From: Bacillus sp. CGMCC 1.16541
Lineage (GTDB): Bacteria > Bacillota > Bacilli > Bacillales > Bacillaceae_H
Reading direction: 5' to 3'
Assembly (NCBI RefSeq): GCF_003184905.1
Contig: NZ_QFRU01000013.1
Location: 38,803 to 102,802, forward strand
DNA length: 64,000 bases
The translations under genes and the position numbers were made by a program. The first letter of the stretch is position 1; the number at the start of each line of letters is the position of its first letter. Shown here one piece after another: positions 48,506-58,025 of this stretch. The notes under the pieces were generated by a model that searched no databases, had not been told where the DNA came from, and saw only the letters and a program-made list of their open reading frames with translations.

Positions 48506-48657
48506 AAAAAAGGACTCTCTTCGCGAAAGAAGAGAGCCCTCATTACTCAATATCTCCTCTTATCTTTCAGAGTCTTCACTCTGCTGGATGTAGCACCGTG
48601 TATATAACCGGTTGCCGGGCTTCAAAGGGCCAGTCCCTCCGCCACTCTTGATAAGGT
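48506..48657 (-). ncRNA. SAM riboswitch (S-box) of metY
   Basis: Minus strand: CTTATCAAGAGTGGCGGAGG, GGACTGGCCC, GAAGCCCGGCAACC, CGGTGCTACATCCAGCAGAG, then a DNA-encoded terminator AGGGCTCTCTTC / GAAGAGAGTCCTTTTTT at 48506-48540. Confidence 0.96.
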
Positions 48658-48680
48658 TGTTTATTCGTTCGTACAAGTTC

Positions 48681-48710
48681 ATCATACTATATTTCAGAAA
48701 ATTTATTCAA
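48681..48710 (-). promoter_or_regulatory. Sigma-A promoter of metY
   Basis: Minus strand TTGAAT, 18 bases, TATGAT just before the S-box. Confidence 0.75.
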
Positions 48711-48830
48711 CTTTTATCATCAAACAAATTTCGCATTATTTCCTGCGGAATTTGTCGTGTCATGACCAAAAAGCGTATGTAGAGAAATACTTCTGCATGA
48801 ACAAATGATTTGATGGATTGTTCGTTCTAT

Positions 48831-49145
48831 TTATTCTTTTAATTCATTTAGTAAGTACTCAACAGATTGAAAAGCATAAAGCTTTTTTGTTACCTTGTTG
48901 TTGTTTAATACAATTAGACAAGGAACACTTTCAATTTCATACACTGCTGCTTGTTTTGGCATGTAATTTAAGTTACACATTCCGACATTCAAATTCGGAA
49001 GTAACTGTTCAACAACAGTTAACATTTTTTTTGACACTTGACACGTACCACATAAAGGTGTGTAAAAAAAGATTATGAGGTCCTCGTGTTCTTGATATTT
49101 TTGTTCAAGTTCTTGCTCTGTCCATTCTTGCATCTCTTTTGTCAT
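48831..49145 (-). CDS. yusE: Thioredoxin-like protein YusE
   Basis: A 104-residue thioredoxin-fold protein with the active-site Cys-x-x-Cys in YTPLCGTCQVSKKM (residues 29-42) and a cis-Pro in ESVPCLIVL. Probably a cytosolic thiol oxidoreductase; partners unknown. It lies 4 bases after yusF on the same strand, as in B. subtilis. The first ATG is crowded against AAAGG and an internal ATG at codon 5 is an alternative. Confidence 0.88.
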   Translation of the reverse strand: MTKEMQEWTEQELEQKYQEHEDLIIFFYTPLCGTCQVSKKMLTVVEQLLPNLNVGMCNLNYMPKQAAVYEIESVPCLIVLNNNKVTKKLYAFQSVEYLLNELKE

Positions 49146-49149
49146 CCTT

Positions 49150-49500
49150 TTATATCAAAAATTCCGTGTTTACATCAATATTAGCACTTAGTAACACTGT
49201 GGCAATATGATTTCTTGGTGCGGCCGCTACTTCACGATACATTTTATCAATATAGAGGTGCTCAGCCTCTGGTAATTCACGCTTAAATTGTTTACGAAGT
49301 TTATTGCCTGAATCATCAGAGTCCACCAAAATATAGACTTCTTTATGGTAAATCGAATCAATAATTTCATCCAGCTTCGCAACACTAATTGTCCCATTTG
49401 TACAAATAATTTCGATTGGTTCTTTAATGATTCCTTCAATTCGCTTCTTATCTGATCTACCTTCTACAATGATCACTTTTTCAATTTCTTCAATTGTCAT
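49150..49500 (-). CDS. yusF: Toprim-domain protein YusF
   Basis: A 116-residue stand-alone Toprim protein related to RNase M5 and small primase-like proteins. The catalytic Glu is in IIVEGRSDKKRIEG and the DxD pair in ILVDSDDSGNKLRKQF. Activity on RNA or DNA is inferred only from the fold. An upstream GTG and ATG overlap the GGGTGATGA ribosome site, so the ATG after ACA is preferred. Confidence 0.86.
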   Translation of the reverse strand: MTIEEIEKVIIVEGRSDKKRIEGIIKEPIEIICTNGTISVAKLDEIIDSIYHKEVYILVDSDDSGNKLRKQFKRELPEAEHLYIDKMYREVAAAPRNHIATVLLSANIDVNTEFLI

Positions 49501-49691
49501 TGTCATCACCCGTACTCAAAAGTTGTGTGTTAAAGCAAGGACTTACTCTATATTATAAACTATTCGTTAATGTACGACAGTTCCCCTGTTTTTTAAGATA
49601 ATTTACAAATTTTCTTTTACATTACTCATCAAGCGACATGTCATCTCTTGAAGATGAAGTTTTTCTCGCCTATTTATAATAAAGCATATAG

Positions 49692-49720
49692 AAAAAAACA
49701 GTGGAGGTTTCTCCACTGTA
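49692..49720 (-). terminator. Terminator of yusG
   Basis: ACAGTGGAG / CTCCACTGT, 4-base loop; minus-strand TTTTTTT follows. Confidence 0.9.
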
Positions 49721-49725
49721 ATTTG

Positions 49726-49968
49726 TTAGCACCAGCCTTCTTCCGAATCACAATCTGTATACTTCTGATCTTTTCCTGTTTGAATATCCGCATATTGATA
49801 GAAGCGATTGTTTTCCATCATGTATCCTTCTTCTAGGTGATACTCATTTCCATGGTCATTCGATGAAACAGTTCCAATCGGCTGTTTATCAACATATAAC
49901 TTCATACCACTTTCATTAAATCTGGCTGTTACACGATCTGTTATATCCATTTTCTTATGTTCAAACAT
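49726..49968 (-). CDS. yusG: YusG family (DUF2553) protein
   Basis: An 80-residue YusG-type protein (DUF2553) with blocks MKLYVDKQPIGTV and NRFYQYADIQTG and a C-terminal Cys-rich acidic end (TDCDSEEGWC). Function unknown. A GTG four codons upstream forms part of the AAAGGAGTG ribosome site, so the ATG is chosen. Order yusE-yusF-yusG-gcvH is that of B. subtilis. Confidence 0.85.
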   Translation of the reverse strand: MFEHKKMDITDRVTARFNESGMKLYVDKQPIGTVSSNDHGNEYHLEEGYMMENNRFYQYADIQTGKDQKYTDCDSEEGWC

Positions 49969-50065
49969 AATAAAAGACACTCCTTTAGTAAGTCATCATA
50001 CTAATAGAGTGTCCGTCGGTTACGTTCATCAATCTGTGAAAATTTTGGCTAATTTAAATGAACGA

Positions 50066-50449
50066 TTAGCCTTCATTTACCATATTTTCATATTCTTCAG
50101 CTGTCATGAGCTTGTCTACTTCACCTGCATCAGATGGTTTCACAACAATCATCCATGCTTTTTCATATGGAGATTCATTCACATGCTCAGGGCTATCGTC
50201 TAAGTCTTCGTTCACTTCTACAACTTCTCCACTAATTGGTGCATAAAGTTCAGAAACCGTTTTTACTGACTCAACACTGCCAAACGGCTCGTCTGCTTGA
50301 ATCATTGCGCCTACTTCTGGTAGTTCTACGAATACGATGTCACCTAATTCAGATTGAGCAAAGTCTGTAATTCCTACACGAACTAAATCACCTTCTACTT
50401 TTACCCACTCATGTTCTTCAGAATAACGCAATTCTTTTGGTGTACTCAT
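50066..50449 (-). CDS. gcvH: Glycine cleavage system H protein
   Basis: A 127-residue lipoyl carrier. The lipoylated lysine is Lys63 in [15 protein letters not shown]. Besides carrying the aminomethyl group in glycine cleavage, in B. subtilis GcvH is the entry point for octanoylation and lipoyl relay, linking it to LipA. No glycine riboswitch is visible upstream. GGAGG precedes the ATG. Confidence 0.96.
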   Translation of the reverse strand: MSTPKELRYSEEHEWVKVEGDLVRVGITDFAQSELGDIVFVELPEVGAMIQADEPFGSVESVKTVSELYAPISGEVVEVNEDLDDSPEHVNESPYEKAWMIVVKPSDAGEVDKLMTAEEYENMVNEG

Positions 50450-50577
50450 CTTAATCCCTCCAAATAAAGTATGTATATTCTTTTACGAAAGCTAACATAA
50501 AAGAAGAATTTCCATTTTTAGTGTAACGTAAACAGTTTCATTTTTCTATTCGAAACATTCTTGTTTATCAAAAAAAT

Positions 50578-50934
50578 TCATGCCCACACTTCGTTAAACT
50601 GCTCTTCTTTAAACCCTACCGTTACCTTTTTGCCATCTGTTAGTAACGGACGTTTGATTAACATACCGTCAGAAGCAAGAAGGTCCAGCAATTCGTCTTC
50701 ACTTGCTGTTTTCATTTTGTCTTTCATCCCTAACTCACGGTACTTTTGACCGCTTGTATTAAAGAACTTTTTCAATTCTAAGCCACTATTTTCGTAATAA
50801 GACTTGATTTGCTCACGAGTTGGAGGATTTTCTACAATGTGGATTTCTTCATATGTAATCCCTTGATCATCTAACCATTTTTTCGCTTTGCGGCAAGTAC
50901 CACATTTAGGATACGAGTAAAAAGTCAGCGACAT
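50578..50934 (-). CDS. yusI: Spx/ArsC family protein YusI
   Basis: A 118-residue member of the ArsC/Spx/MgsR thioredoxin-like family. The Cys-x-x-Cys appears in YPKCGTCRKAKKW (residues 10-14), and the conserved IKRPLLTDGKKVTVGF with its Arg is near residue 93. The arsenate reductase and Spx-like regulator roles are family possibilities; YusI of B. subtilis has no firm function. GGTGG lies before the ATG. Confidence 0.9.
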   Translation of the reverse strand: MSLTFYSYPKCGTCRKAKKWLDDQGITYEEIHIVENPPTREQIKSYYENSGLELKKFFNTSGQKYRELGMKDKMKTASEDELLDLLASDGMLIKRPLLTDGKKVTVGFKEEQFNEVWA

Positions 50935-50997
50935 GTTAAAACCACCTTTACTATTTTGGACTTTTTTCGTATTTTAACACATCGATTCTCAAAATAC

Positions 50998-51150
50998 CTA
51001 AATAAAGAGATTAGGCCATAAGTGAAGAAATCCAAAAAAGAACGTATACATGTAACAACCCTTACCGCTTTATCCATTGATACTGGATTTTGTCGGCAAG
51101 GGTTGTTGTGAACTGAGCGAAACAAAGGTATTCTTTACCTCATTTTGCCC
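50998..51150. repeat. Dispersed intergenic hairpin element, copy C
   Basis: GCCATAAGTGAAGAAA opening, the stem AACAACCCTTACCG (51054-51067) / CGGCAAGGGTTGTT (51094-51107) with one mismatch, a CATTGATACTGGATTTTG loop nearly shared with copy D, and a tail ending CCTCATTTTGCCC. It lies downstream of fadE. Confidence 0.75.
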
Positions 51151-51199
51151 TGGTCATATATGTTTACTCATTGGGGGTGAGTCAAACAGTAAGATAAGA

Positions 51200-52987
51200 T
51201 TAAACGATAAACTTTTCAGCTTCAATTAATGTTTGTGCCGCTTCACGCTTTGTTGCAATAACGTTAATTGGCGTATAGCGAGTAAGCTTGCGTAGAGCTG
51301 ATAACATCATGCGAAGAACATCGCCTTGCTCGGCTGCAACAAGTGTTTCTTTCGCATCTGCTTCGATTTTGTTGAATGCTTCTTGGCAGAAAATCTTTGT
51401 ATAAAGAACTTTTAAGTTGTTCTTTTCCACACCTGACTTTTCAATCGCTTTTTCTGTACGTAATAATGCTGATTCCATTGCATAGACGTTACTAATGACA
51501 TCTGCAATGTTGACCAAAATTTCTTGCTCTCTGTCAAGTGCTTTTCCGTATTTTTGAGCAGCCAATCCAGCCATTAATAATGCGATTTTCTTTCCATTAC
51601 GCACTAAATATTTCTCTTGATCTAATGGACCGTCACCAATTTCTTCTGGCATCATCATCATTAGCTCTTCTTGTAATGCTTGTGCTTTTTGTAGAAGTGG
51701 AAGCTCTCCTTTTAACGCTTTACGTAAATACGTACCTGGAACTAATAAACGGTTAATTTCATTTGTTCCTTCAAAGATACGGTTAATACGAGAATCACGA
51801 TACATTCTTTCAATTTCGTACTCACTCATAAAGCCATATCCACCGTGAAGTTGAACACCTTCGTCTACAATATAGTCTAGCACTTCTGTCGCAAATACTT
51901 TATTTAATGAACACTCAATTGCGTACTCAGCAATCGATGCAGCTACATGCTTTCCGTCTTTTTGTTCATCTTCTGATAAACCACCCATACGCTCTTCAAA
52001 CAAACCAACTGTACGGTAAACAGAACTTTCAGATGCATAAAGCTTTGCAGCCATCGTTGCTAATTTTTCTTGTGTTAACGAGAACTTTGAAATTGGCGTT
52101 TTGAATTGTTGACGTTGGTTTGCATATTGAACCGATAATTCAAATGCGCGCTTACCTGCTCCTACTGCTCCTACACCTAATTTATAACGACCAATGTTTA
52201 AAATGTTAAATGCAATAATATGGCCTTTACCAGCTTCACCTAGTAAGTTTTCTTTCGGAACAAGGGCATCTTCTAAAATGAGCGTACGAGTAGATGAGCT
52301 TTTAATCCCCATTTTCTTCTCTTCTGGCCCTGTTGATACACCTTCATACTCACGTTCTACGATAAAAGCTGAGAACTGCTCACCATCAATTTTTGCATAC
52401 ACAACGAATACATCTGCAAATCCTGCATTTGTAATCCATTGTTTTTCACCGTTTAATACATAGTGTGTACCTTCAGCATTTAAGCGAGCTGTCGTTTTCG
52501 CACCTAATGCATCTGATCCTGAACCTGGCTCTGTTAATGCATACGCAGCAATCTTCTCACCTGTTGCTAATGCAGGTAAGTATTGTTGCTTTTGCTCTTC
52601 TGTACCGAATAACACGATTGGCAGTGAACCGATTCCAACATGTGCACCATGCGTAATAGAGAATCCCCCTGCCTTCGACATTTTTTCAGCAATTAATGCT
52701 GAGCTTACTTTATCTAAGCCCAATCCACCATACTCTTCAGGTACATCTGCACCTAATAAACCTAAATCACCAGCTTGCTTTAATAATTTTACTGAACGAT
52801 CAAACTCGTGGTTCTCTAAATGCTCGACTTGCGGAAGCACTTCATTTTCTACATATTCGTCTGTTGTTTTCGCAATCATTTTATGCTCATCAGTGTAATC
52901 CTCTGGTGTATACACTTGACTTGATAACACTTCCTCGATTAAAAAGCTTCCACCTTTAGTTACGTTTTCAGTTGTCTTTGACATCAT
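51200..52987 (-). CDS. fadE: Acyl-CoA dehydrogenase FadE
   Basis: A 595-residue acyl-CoA dehydrogenase for the first oxidation step of fatty acid degradation. Domain order: helical N-terminus; middle beta domain with YALTEPGSGSDALG; catalytic helical domain with QLHGGYGFMSEYEIERMYRD and the FEGTNEINR signature, then a C-terminal extension typical of FadE-length enzymes. GGGGG precedes two ATGs. Last gene of fadN-fadA-fadE. Confidence 0.95.
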   Translation of the reverse strand: MMSKTTENVTKGGSFLIEEVLSSQVYTPEDYTDEHKMIAKTTDEYVENEVLPQVEHLENHEFDRSVKLLKQAGDLGLLGADVPEEYGGLGLDKVSSALIAEKMSKAGGFSITHGAHVGIGSLPIVLFGTEEQKQQYLPALATGEKIAAYALTEPGSGSDALGAKTTARLNAEGTHYVLNGEKQWITNAGFADVFVVYAKIDGEQFSAFIVEREYEGVSTGPEEKKMGIKSSSTRTLILEDALVPKENLLGEAGKGHIIAFNILNIGRYKLGVGAVGAGKRAFELSVQYANQRQQFKTPISKFSLTQEKLATMAAKLYASESSVYRTVGLFEERMGGLSEDEQKDGKHVAASIAEYAIECSLNKVFATEVLDYIVDEGVQLHGGYGFMSEYEIERMYRDSRINRIFEGTNEINRLLVPGTYLRKALKGELPLLQKAQALQEELMMMMPEEIGDGPLDQEKYLVRNGKKIALLMAGLAAQKYGKALDREQEILVNIADVISNVYAMESALLRTEKAIEKSGVEKNNLKVLYTKIFCQEAFNKIEADAKETLVAAEQGDVLRMMLSALRKLTRYTPINVIATKREAAQTLIEAEKFIV

Positions 52988-53013
52988 TTTTCCCCCTTAA
53001 TTAACTCGTTTTA

Positions 53014-54192
53014 TTAAGCAAGTAATTCAAACACACCAGCAGCACCCATGCCGCCACCGATACACATTGTCACAACACCAAACTGCTCATTACGACGCTT
53101 CATCTCATGAATAAGACTTAACGTTAATTTAGCTCCTGTACACCCTAATGGATGCCCTAATGCAATGGCTCCACCATTTACGTTTACTTTATCTTGGTCA
53201 ATGTGAAGTTCACGCATAACTTGAATCGCTTGTGATGCGAATGCTTCATTTAACTCGAATAATCCAATATCTGAAAGCTCAAGGCCTGCTAACTCTAATG
53301 CTTTTGGAATTGCAACAACTGGCCCCACTCCCATTACTTCAGGTGGTACTCCACCAACTGCAAAAGAACGGAATCGAGCTAGTGGCTGTAATCCTTCAGC
53401 CTCTGCTTGTTCACGATCCATTAACAGTACAGATGCTGCTCCATCACTTGTTTGTGAAGAGTTACCAGCTGTTACACTACCTGTTACTGAGAACGCAGGA
53501 CGTAACTTGCCAAGTACGGCTGCCGTTGTACTAGCACGAACTCCTTCATCTTGAGAGAATAAAAATGATTCTTCTCTCAATTTATTGTCGCGACCAACTG
53601 AGCGCCTCTTCACCTCTACTGGCACAATCTCATCATTGAATCGTCCTTCTTGAAGTGCTTTGGCTGCAAGTTGATGACTGCGAACGGCAAATGCATCTTG
53701 ATCTTCGCGAGAAATTCCATATTTTACAGCTACTTGCTCCGCTGTATGTCCCATCCCCATGTAGTATTCAGGTGCATGTTCCACTAATTGAATGTTTGGA
53801 CGAACAACGTGTCCAGTCATCGGTACTAGACTCATAGATTCTGCTCCGCCCGCTAATACTGTTTTTGCATGTCCTAGCATGATACGCTCTGCACCATAGG
53901 CGATACTTTGTAAACCAGATGAACAATAACGGTTAATTGTAATCGCTGGTACTGTATATGGTAATCCCGCTAATGCCCCAATGTTACGCGCCATATTGAG
54001 CCCTTGTTCTGCTTCTGGAATCGCACAACCAAAGATTAAATCATCAATTGGACCTTCATAGCCACCTGCTCGTTTTAACGTTTCTTTTACTGCAATCGCT
54101 CCTAAATCATCTGGACGAACATTTGCAAGCGTCCCTTTCTTAGCTCTTCCAACTGGTGTTCTAGCACCAGCTACGATGACCGCTTCTCTCAT
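53014..54192 (-). CDS. fadA: 3-ketoacyl-CoA thiolase FadA
   Basis: A 392-residue thiolase. Nucleophile Cys in TINRYCSSGLQSIA near residue 92, GGAIALGHPLGCTGA near 345 and the C-terminal CIGGGMGAAGVFELL are complete. It releases acetyl-CoA in the last beta-oxidation step. AGGGGGAG precedes the ATG, 12 bases after fadN. Confidence 0.97.
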   Translation of the reverse strand: MREAVIVAGARTPVGRAKKGTLANVRPDDLGAIAVKETLKRAGGYEGPIDDLIFGCAIPEAEQGLNMARNIGALAGLPYTVPAITINRYCSSGLQSIAYGAERIMLGHAKTVLAGGAESMSLVPMTGHVVRPNIQLVEHAPEYYMGMGHTAEQVAVKYGISREDQDAFAVRSHQLAAKALQEGRFNDEIVPVEVKRRSVGRDNKLREESFLFSQDEGVRASTTAAVLGKLRPAFSVTGSVTAGNSSQTSDGAASVLLMDREQAEAEGLQPLARFRSFAVGGVPPEVMGVGPVVAIPKALELAGLELSDIGLFELNEAFASQAIQVMRELHIDQDKVNVNGGAIALGHPLGCTGAKLTLSLIHEMKRRNEQFGVVTMCIGGGMGAAGVFELLA

Positions 54193-54204
54193 TTTTTCTC
54201 CCCC

Positions 54205-56589
54205 TTAGTTACGAAGTGGCTTTCCTTTTACTAACATGTGTTGCATACGTTGCTGTGACTTTCCTTCTCCAACGAGACTTAAGAAAGCTTCGCGCTCTAA
54301 GTCTAATAAATATTGCTCGTCAACTTCTGTTCCATACGGTACGCTTCCTCCTGCAATAACAAAAGCAAGCTTTTTAGCAATTTTATAGTCATGCTCTGAA
54401 ATGTAGCCAGAGTATTTCATTGCTTGTGCGCCTAATAAAAGCGTTGCATATCCTGTCTCACCTACAACCGGAACTTTTTGTCGAACCGGTGCTTTATAAC
54501 CGTTATCAAACAACTGAATAGCTGCTTGCTTTGCATCATGTAATAAGTGATCGCCATTCATGCTAATGCCATCTTGAGCATTTAAAAAGTTCAATTCACG
54601 CGCTTCTGCTCCAGATGTTGAAACTTTTGCTGTTGCAATTGTTTCAAATGTCTTATTCGCGACTTTCTGAAGATCAAACTCGACACCTTTTGGTAAGCTA
54701 TTAAGTTGTTTGATGTACAACTCTTTGTTACCACCACCACCTGGGATAAGGCCTACACCTACTTCCACAAGTCCCATATACGTTTCAGAAGAAGCTTGAA
54801 TATGAGAAGTTGGTAAACAAATTTCTGTTCCACCACCTAGTGTCATGCCGAATGGTGCAGAAACAACAGGCTTATCACTGTACTTAATGTTCATCATCGC
54901 TTGTTGGAACTGACGAATCACAAAGTCAATTTCAAAGTAATTATCATCTTGTGCTTCCATTAGAATCATCGCAAGGTTTGCACCCACACAGAAATTCTTT
55001 GCCTGATTTCCAATCACAAGACCTTTATAGTTTCTTCCTACTTCTTCTAACGAGTAGTTGATCATTTGGATAATGTCTAATCCAATTGCATTATTTGGTG
55101 ATGTAAATTGCAAGCATGCAACATCATCACCTAAATCTATTAAACTAGCACCGCTATTTTTTTTGATTACACGTTCTTGATTACGTAACTTTTTCAAGTG
55201 AATGACTTTTTTATTTTCTTCTACTTGCTTATATTCACCCTTATTGTAGTAGTGAAGATCGCCATCTAATTCGCTATAAAACGATGTGATGCCACTTTCA
55301 AGCATCTCTGTGATCCAACCTGGAATTTCTTTTCCTTCTTGTTGAAGCTTCTCAACAGATCGAGCTACACCGATTGCATCCCATGTTTCAAATGGACCAA
55401 GTTCCCAACCGAAGCCCCACTTCATCGCGCGGTCAATTGCAACGATATCATCTGCAATTTCGTCTTTTAATTGTGCTGAGTAAAGAAGAACCGGACTGAT
55501 GATATTCCACAGTAATGTTCCTGCTTTGTCATTCGCATATACAAGCGCTTTCATTTTGTTAGCTAAACCTTTTTCCTGCTTACTCATTTCAGTCGCTGCT
55601 GTTTTTAATTTCTTTCTTTCTTCGTATTGAAGAGTTGTTGGATTCAGTTCTAAGATCTCTTTGCCTTTTTTCAAGAAGAACCCTTGACCTGTTTTACTTC
55701 CAAGCCATTTATTTTCTAGCATCGCCTTCATAAATACCGGTACATCAAAGACTTCTTTCTCAGCGCCCTCTACTTTTTCGTAAACGTTGTGCGCTACATG
55801 AATAAAAGTATCTAATCCTACGACATCTAATGTACGGAACGTCGCACTCTTTGGTCGACCAATTAAAGGTCCTGTAACCGAGTCTACTTCACCGACACTG
55901 TAACCACCCTTTAACATTTCCTGAACCGTTACAAGTAGTCCATATGTTCCAATGCGGTTCGCAATAAAGTTAGGTGTATCTTTTGCTAAAACTACACCTT
56001 TTCCTAATACATCTTCACTAAATTCTTTCATATGTTGAACAATTTCTTGTTTTGTGTCATTTGTTGGAATGATTTCTAATAACTTTAAGTAACGAGGTGG
56101 ATTGAAGAAATGCGTTCCTAAGAAATGCGCTTTAAAATCTTCAGAACGTCCCTCAGCCATTGCCTCTACAGAGATACCTGATGTATTTGAACTTACGATA
56201 CTGCCTTGTTTGCGCACAGCATCAACTTTGCTGAATAATTGCTTTTTCACGTCTAAGTTTTCAACCACTACTTCAATGATCCAATCACATTCTGCTAACT
56301 TTTGCAGGTCATCTTCTAAGTTACCTGATTGAATAAGCGATAAGTTTGCTTTCGACGTCAGTGGAGCTGGCTTTTGTTTCACTAACTTCTGTAGAGCCGA
56401 AGAGCTAAAGCGGTCACGAACTTTCTTATCTTCTAACGTCAATCCCTTTGCTTTCTCTTCTTCTGTTAACTCCTTTGGCACGATATCAAGAAGTAATGTT
56501 GGGATGCCAACATTTGCTAAATGCGCAGCAATTCCTGATCCCATTACTCCTGAACCAAGAACAGCGGCTTTCTTAATTCGTAGGCTCAT
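54205..56589 (-). CDS. fadN: 3-hydroxyacyl-CoA dehydrogenase / enoyl-CoA hydratase FadN
   Basis: A 794-residue bifunctional protein. NAD-binding GSGVMGSGIAAHLA at the N-terminus with GTHFFNPPRYLKLLEII, the dehydrogenase C-terminal domains to about residue 410, and an enoyl-CoA hydratase region with GLVEVGVGLIPGGGGNKEL near 610. The domain order (dehydrogenase first) is that of Bacillus FadN. The first ATG abuts GGGGG, so the third codon is preferred. First gene of the operon, with a FadR-type operator 22 bases upstream. Confidence 0.95.
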   Translation of the reverse strand: MSLRIKKAAVLGSGVMGSGIAAHLANVGIPTLLLDIVPKELTEEEKAKGLTLEDKKVRDRFSSSALQKLVKQKPAPLTSKANLSLIQSGNLEDDLQKLAECDWIIEVVVENLDVKKQLFSKVDAVRKQGSIVSSNTSGISVEAMAEGRSEDFKAHFLGTHFFNPPRYLKLLEIIPTNDTKQEIVQHMKEFSEDVLGKGVVLAKDTPNFIANRIGTYGLLVTVQEMLKGGYSVGEVDSVTGPLIGRPKSATFRTLDVVGLDTFIHVAHNVYEKVEGAEKEVFDVPVFMKAMLENKWLGSKTGQGFFLKKGKEILELNPTTLQYEERKKLKTAATEMSKQEKGLANKMKALVYANDKAGTLLWNIISPVLLYSAQLKDEIADDIVAIDRAMKWGFGWELGPFETWDAIGVARSVEKLQQEGKEIPGWITEMLESGITSFYSELDGDLHYYNKGEYKQVEENKKVIHLKKLRNQERVIKKNSGASLIDLGDDVACLQFTSPNNAIGLDIIQMINYSLEEVGRNYKGLVIGNQAKNFCVGANLAMILMEAQDDNYFEIDFVIRQFQQAMMNIKYSDKPVVSAPFGMTLGGGTEICLPTSHIQASSETYMGLVEVGVGLIPGGGGNKELYIKQLNSLPKGVEFDLQKVANKTFETIATAKVSTSGAEARELNFLNAQDGISMNGDHLLHDAKQAAIQLFDNGYKAPVRQKVPVVGETGYATLLLGAQAMKYSGYISEHDYKIAKKLAFVIAGGSVPYGTEVDEQYLLDLEREAFLSLVGEGKSQQRMQHMLVKGKPLRN

Positions 56590-56611
56590 ATACATATCCC
56601 CCTTAATATAT

Positions 56612-56629
56612 TGAATGAACAGTCATTCA
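56612..56629. promoter_or_regulatory. FadR operator of fadNAE
   Basis: TGAATGAACAGTCATTCA, matching the Bacillus FadR (YsiA) site TGAATGA-N4-TCATTCA exactly in both arms. It lies directly before the fadN ribosome site. Confidence 0.88.
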
Positions 56630-56773
56630 TTTTATGGATAAAAAAATAGAACTGCTTCCATCTCTATTTTTTACTATAAAACATTTTTTAAATTTTCGCA
56701 ATATATTTACAAAAAAGTCTAAGCCTATTTTTTCTTGAACTGGTTACTTTAATAAATGGGAGGTGAATATACC

Positions 56774-56923
56774 ATGTCACGATTAAAAAAGAACCCTTCT
56801 CCAGGAGGAGTCAGCGCTTCTAGTGTAAAAGGAAACGCAGGTCCAACCATCGAAATGGACGCACACGGCAAAAAAACGTCTCAAAATCAACAATATAAAA
56901 AACAAAACATGCAACAAGACTAA
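56774..56923 (+). CDS. yuzL: YuzL-like small protein
   Basis: A 49-residue protein beginning MSRLKKNPSPGGVSASSVKG and continuing with GNAGPTIEMDAHGKKTSQNQ, the hallmark of the YuzL-like family (short, polar, Gly/Gln-rich, probably spore-associated). GGGAGGTGA precedes the ATG by 8 bases. It lies next to fadN as in B. subtilis. The last eight codons and stop are included in a 24-bp tandem duplication that continues beyond the gene. Confidence 0.8.
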   Translation: MSRLKKNPSPGGVSASSVKGNAGPTIEMDAHGKKTSQNQQYKKQNMQQD

Positions 56924-56948
56924 AAACAAAACATGCAACAAGACTAAA
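56901..56948. repeat. 24-bp perfect tandem duplication at the yuzL 3' end
   Basis: Two adjacent identical 24-base units beginning AACAAAACATGCAACAAGAC; the first carries the final codons and stop of yuzL. Confidence 0.9.
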
Positions 56949-56954
56949 AACAAA

Positions 56955-57100
56955 GAGACCTAGACATAAGTGAGTAAAACTTATGTGCAACATCCTTTGC
57001 CAATCTGTCCATTGATAGGACTAGATTTTGCAAGCAAACGATGTTGCGGGATGAATCTAATTAAGGCGTTCTTTCCTGTCATTTGGACTCATCCCCTTTG
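56955..57100. repeat. Dispersed intergenic hairpin element, copy D
   Basis: AGACCTAGACATAAGTGAGT opening, GCAACATCCTTTGC (56987-57000) / GCAAACGATGTTGC (57034-57047) stem with one mismatch, CCATTGATAGGACTAGATTT loop, and a GGACTCATCCCC tail. It lies between convergent yuzL and the proline dehydrogenase gene. Confidence 0.75.
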
Positions 57101-57107
57101 CTCTTTA

Positions 57108-58025
57108 TTATTTCTTCACAATTCCTTTTAAAACAAATGCAACATTAGCGGGACGCTCTGCTAAACGTCTCATAAAATAACCATACCAGTCTGTCCCGTA
57201 CGGCACATATACTCTCATCGTATACCCTTCACTTACTAGTTGTTCTTGACGTTCAGGGCGAATGCCATAGAGCATTTGAAATTCAAATTGATCATTTGAA
57301 ATACCTTGCTCTTTTACAAGTTGTTTTGTGTATTCAATCATGTTGTCATCATGTGTAGCTATCGCTGTATAATTTCCATTCATTAAATGGGTTTTAATAA
57401 TCTTTTTAAAATTATCATCTACATCTTTTTTATCAGGAAATGCTACTTCAGGTGACTCTTTATAGGCCCCTTTTACAAGACGTAAATTTGGGCTGTATGC
57501 ATTTAAATCGTTCATATCTTGTTCTGTACGGTATAGATACGCTTGAATAACCGTTCCGATGTGATCGTACTCTGATTTTAATGTCTTAAAAATTTCAATG
57601 GTCTTACCACACCGTGAATAATCTTCCATATCGATTGTTACAAACACATCATGCGTTTGTGCTGCATCCAAAATTTTTCTCATGTTTCGCAACACAATGT
57701 CATCTGAAATATCTAACCCCATCGAGGTCATCTTTAATGACAATTGAGCATTTAACTTTTCACGCCCAATTGCACGAATGGCATCGATACAGTGATCTGC
57801 CATTTCGTTTGCTTCTCTTTCGTTATCAACAAACTCACCTAAATAGTCAATTGTAACCGCTAATCCTTTTTCATTTAACTCCCTAATTGCCTTTACCGCT
57901 AAATCAATTGTTTCTCCTGCTACAAAACGTGACGCACCAAAGCGTAAGCCGTATCTCTTCGCTAATTTTGTAAGCGTTTTATTTTTTGATAAAAATAAAA
58001 AGAAATCACGCATCGCTTGTTCCAT
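57108..58025 (-). CDS. fadM: Proline dehydrogenase, FadM/YusM
   Basis: A 305-residue monofunctional flavin-dependent proline dehydrogenase oxidising proline to pyrroline-5-carboxylate. Barrel blocks: FVTIDMEDYSRCG, LVKGAYKESPEVAFPDK, ATHDDNMIEYT, FQMLYGIRPERQ and the C-terminal YGTDWYGYFMRRLAERP that binds FAD and proline. GGGGGATGA precedes the ATG. In B. subtilis yusM (fadM) lies at this place beside fadN. Confidence 0.95.
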   Translation of the reverse strand: MEQAMRDFFLFLSKNKTLTKLAKRYGLRFGASRFVAGETIDLAVKAIRELNEKGLAVTIDYLGEFVDNEREANEMADHCIDAIRAIGREKLNAQLSLKMTSMGLDISDDIVLRNMRKILDAAQTHDVFVTIDMEDYSRCGKTIEIFKTLKSEYDHIGTVIQAYLYRTEQDMNDLNAYSPNLRLVKGAYKESPEVAFPDKKDVDDNFKKIIKTHLMNGNYTAIATHDDNMIEYTKQLVKEQGISNDQFEFQMLYGIRPERQEQLVSEGYTMRVYVPYGTDWYGYFMRRLAERPANVAFVLKGIVKK

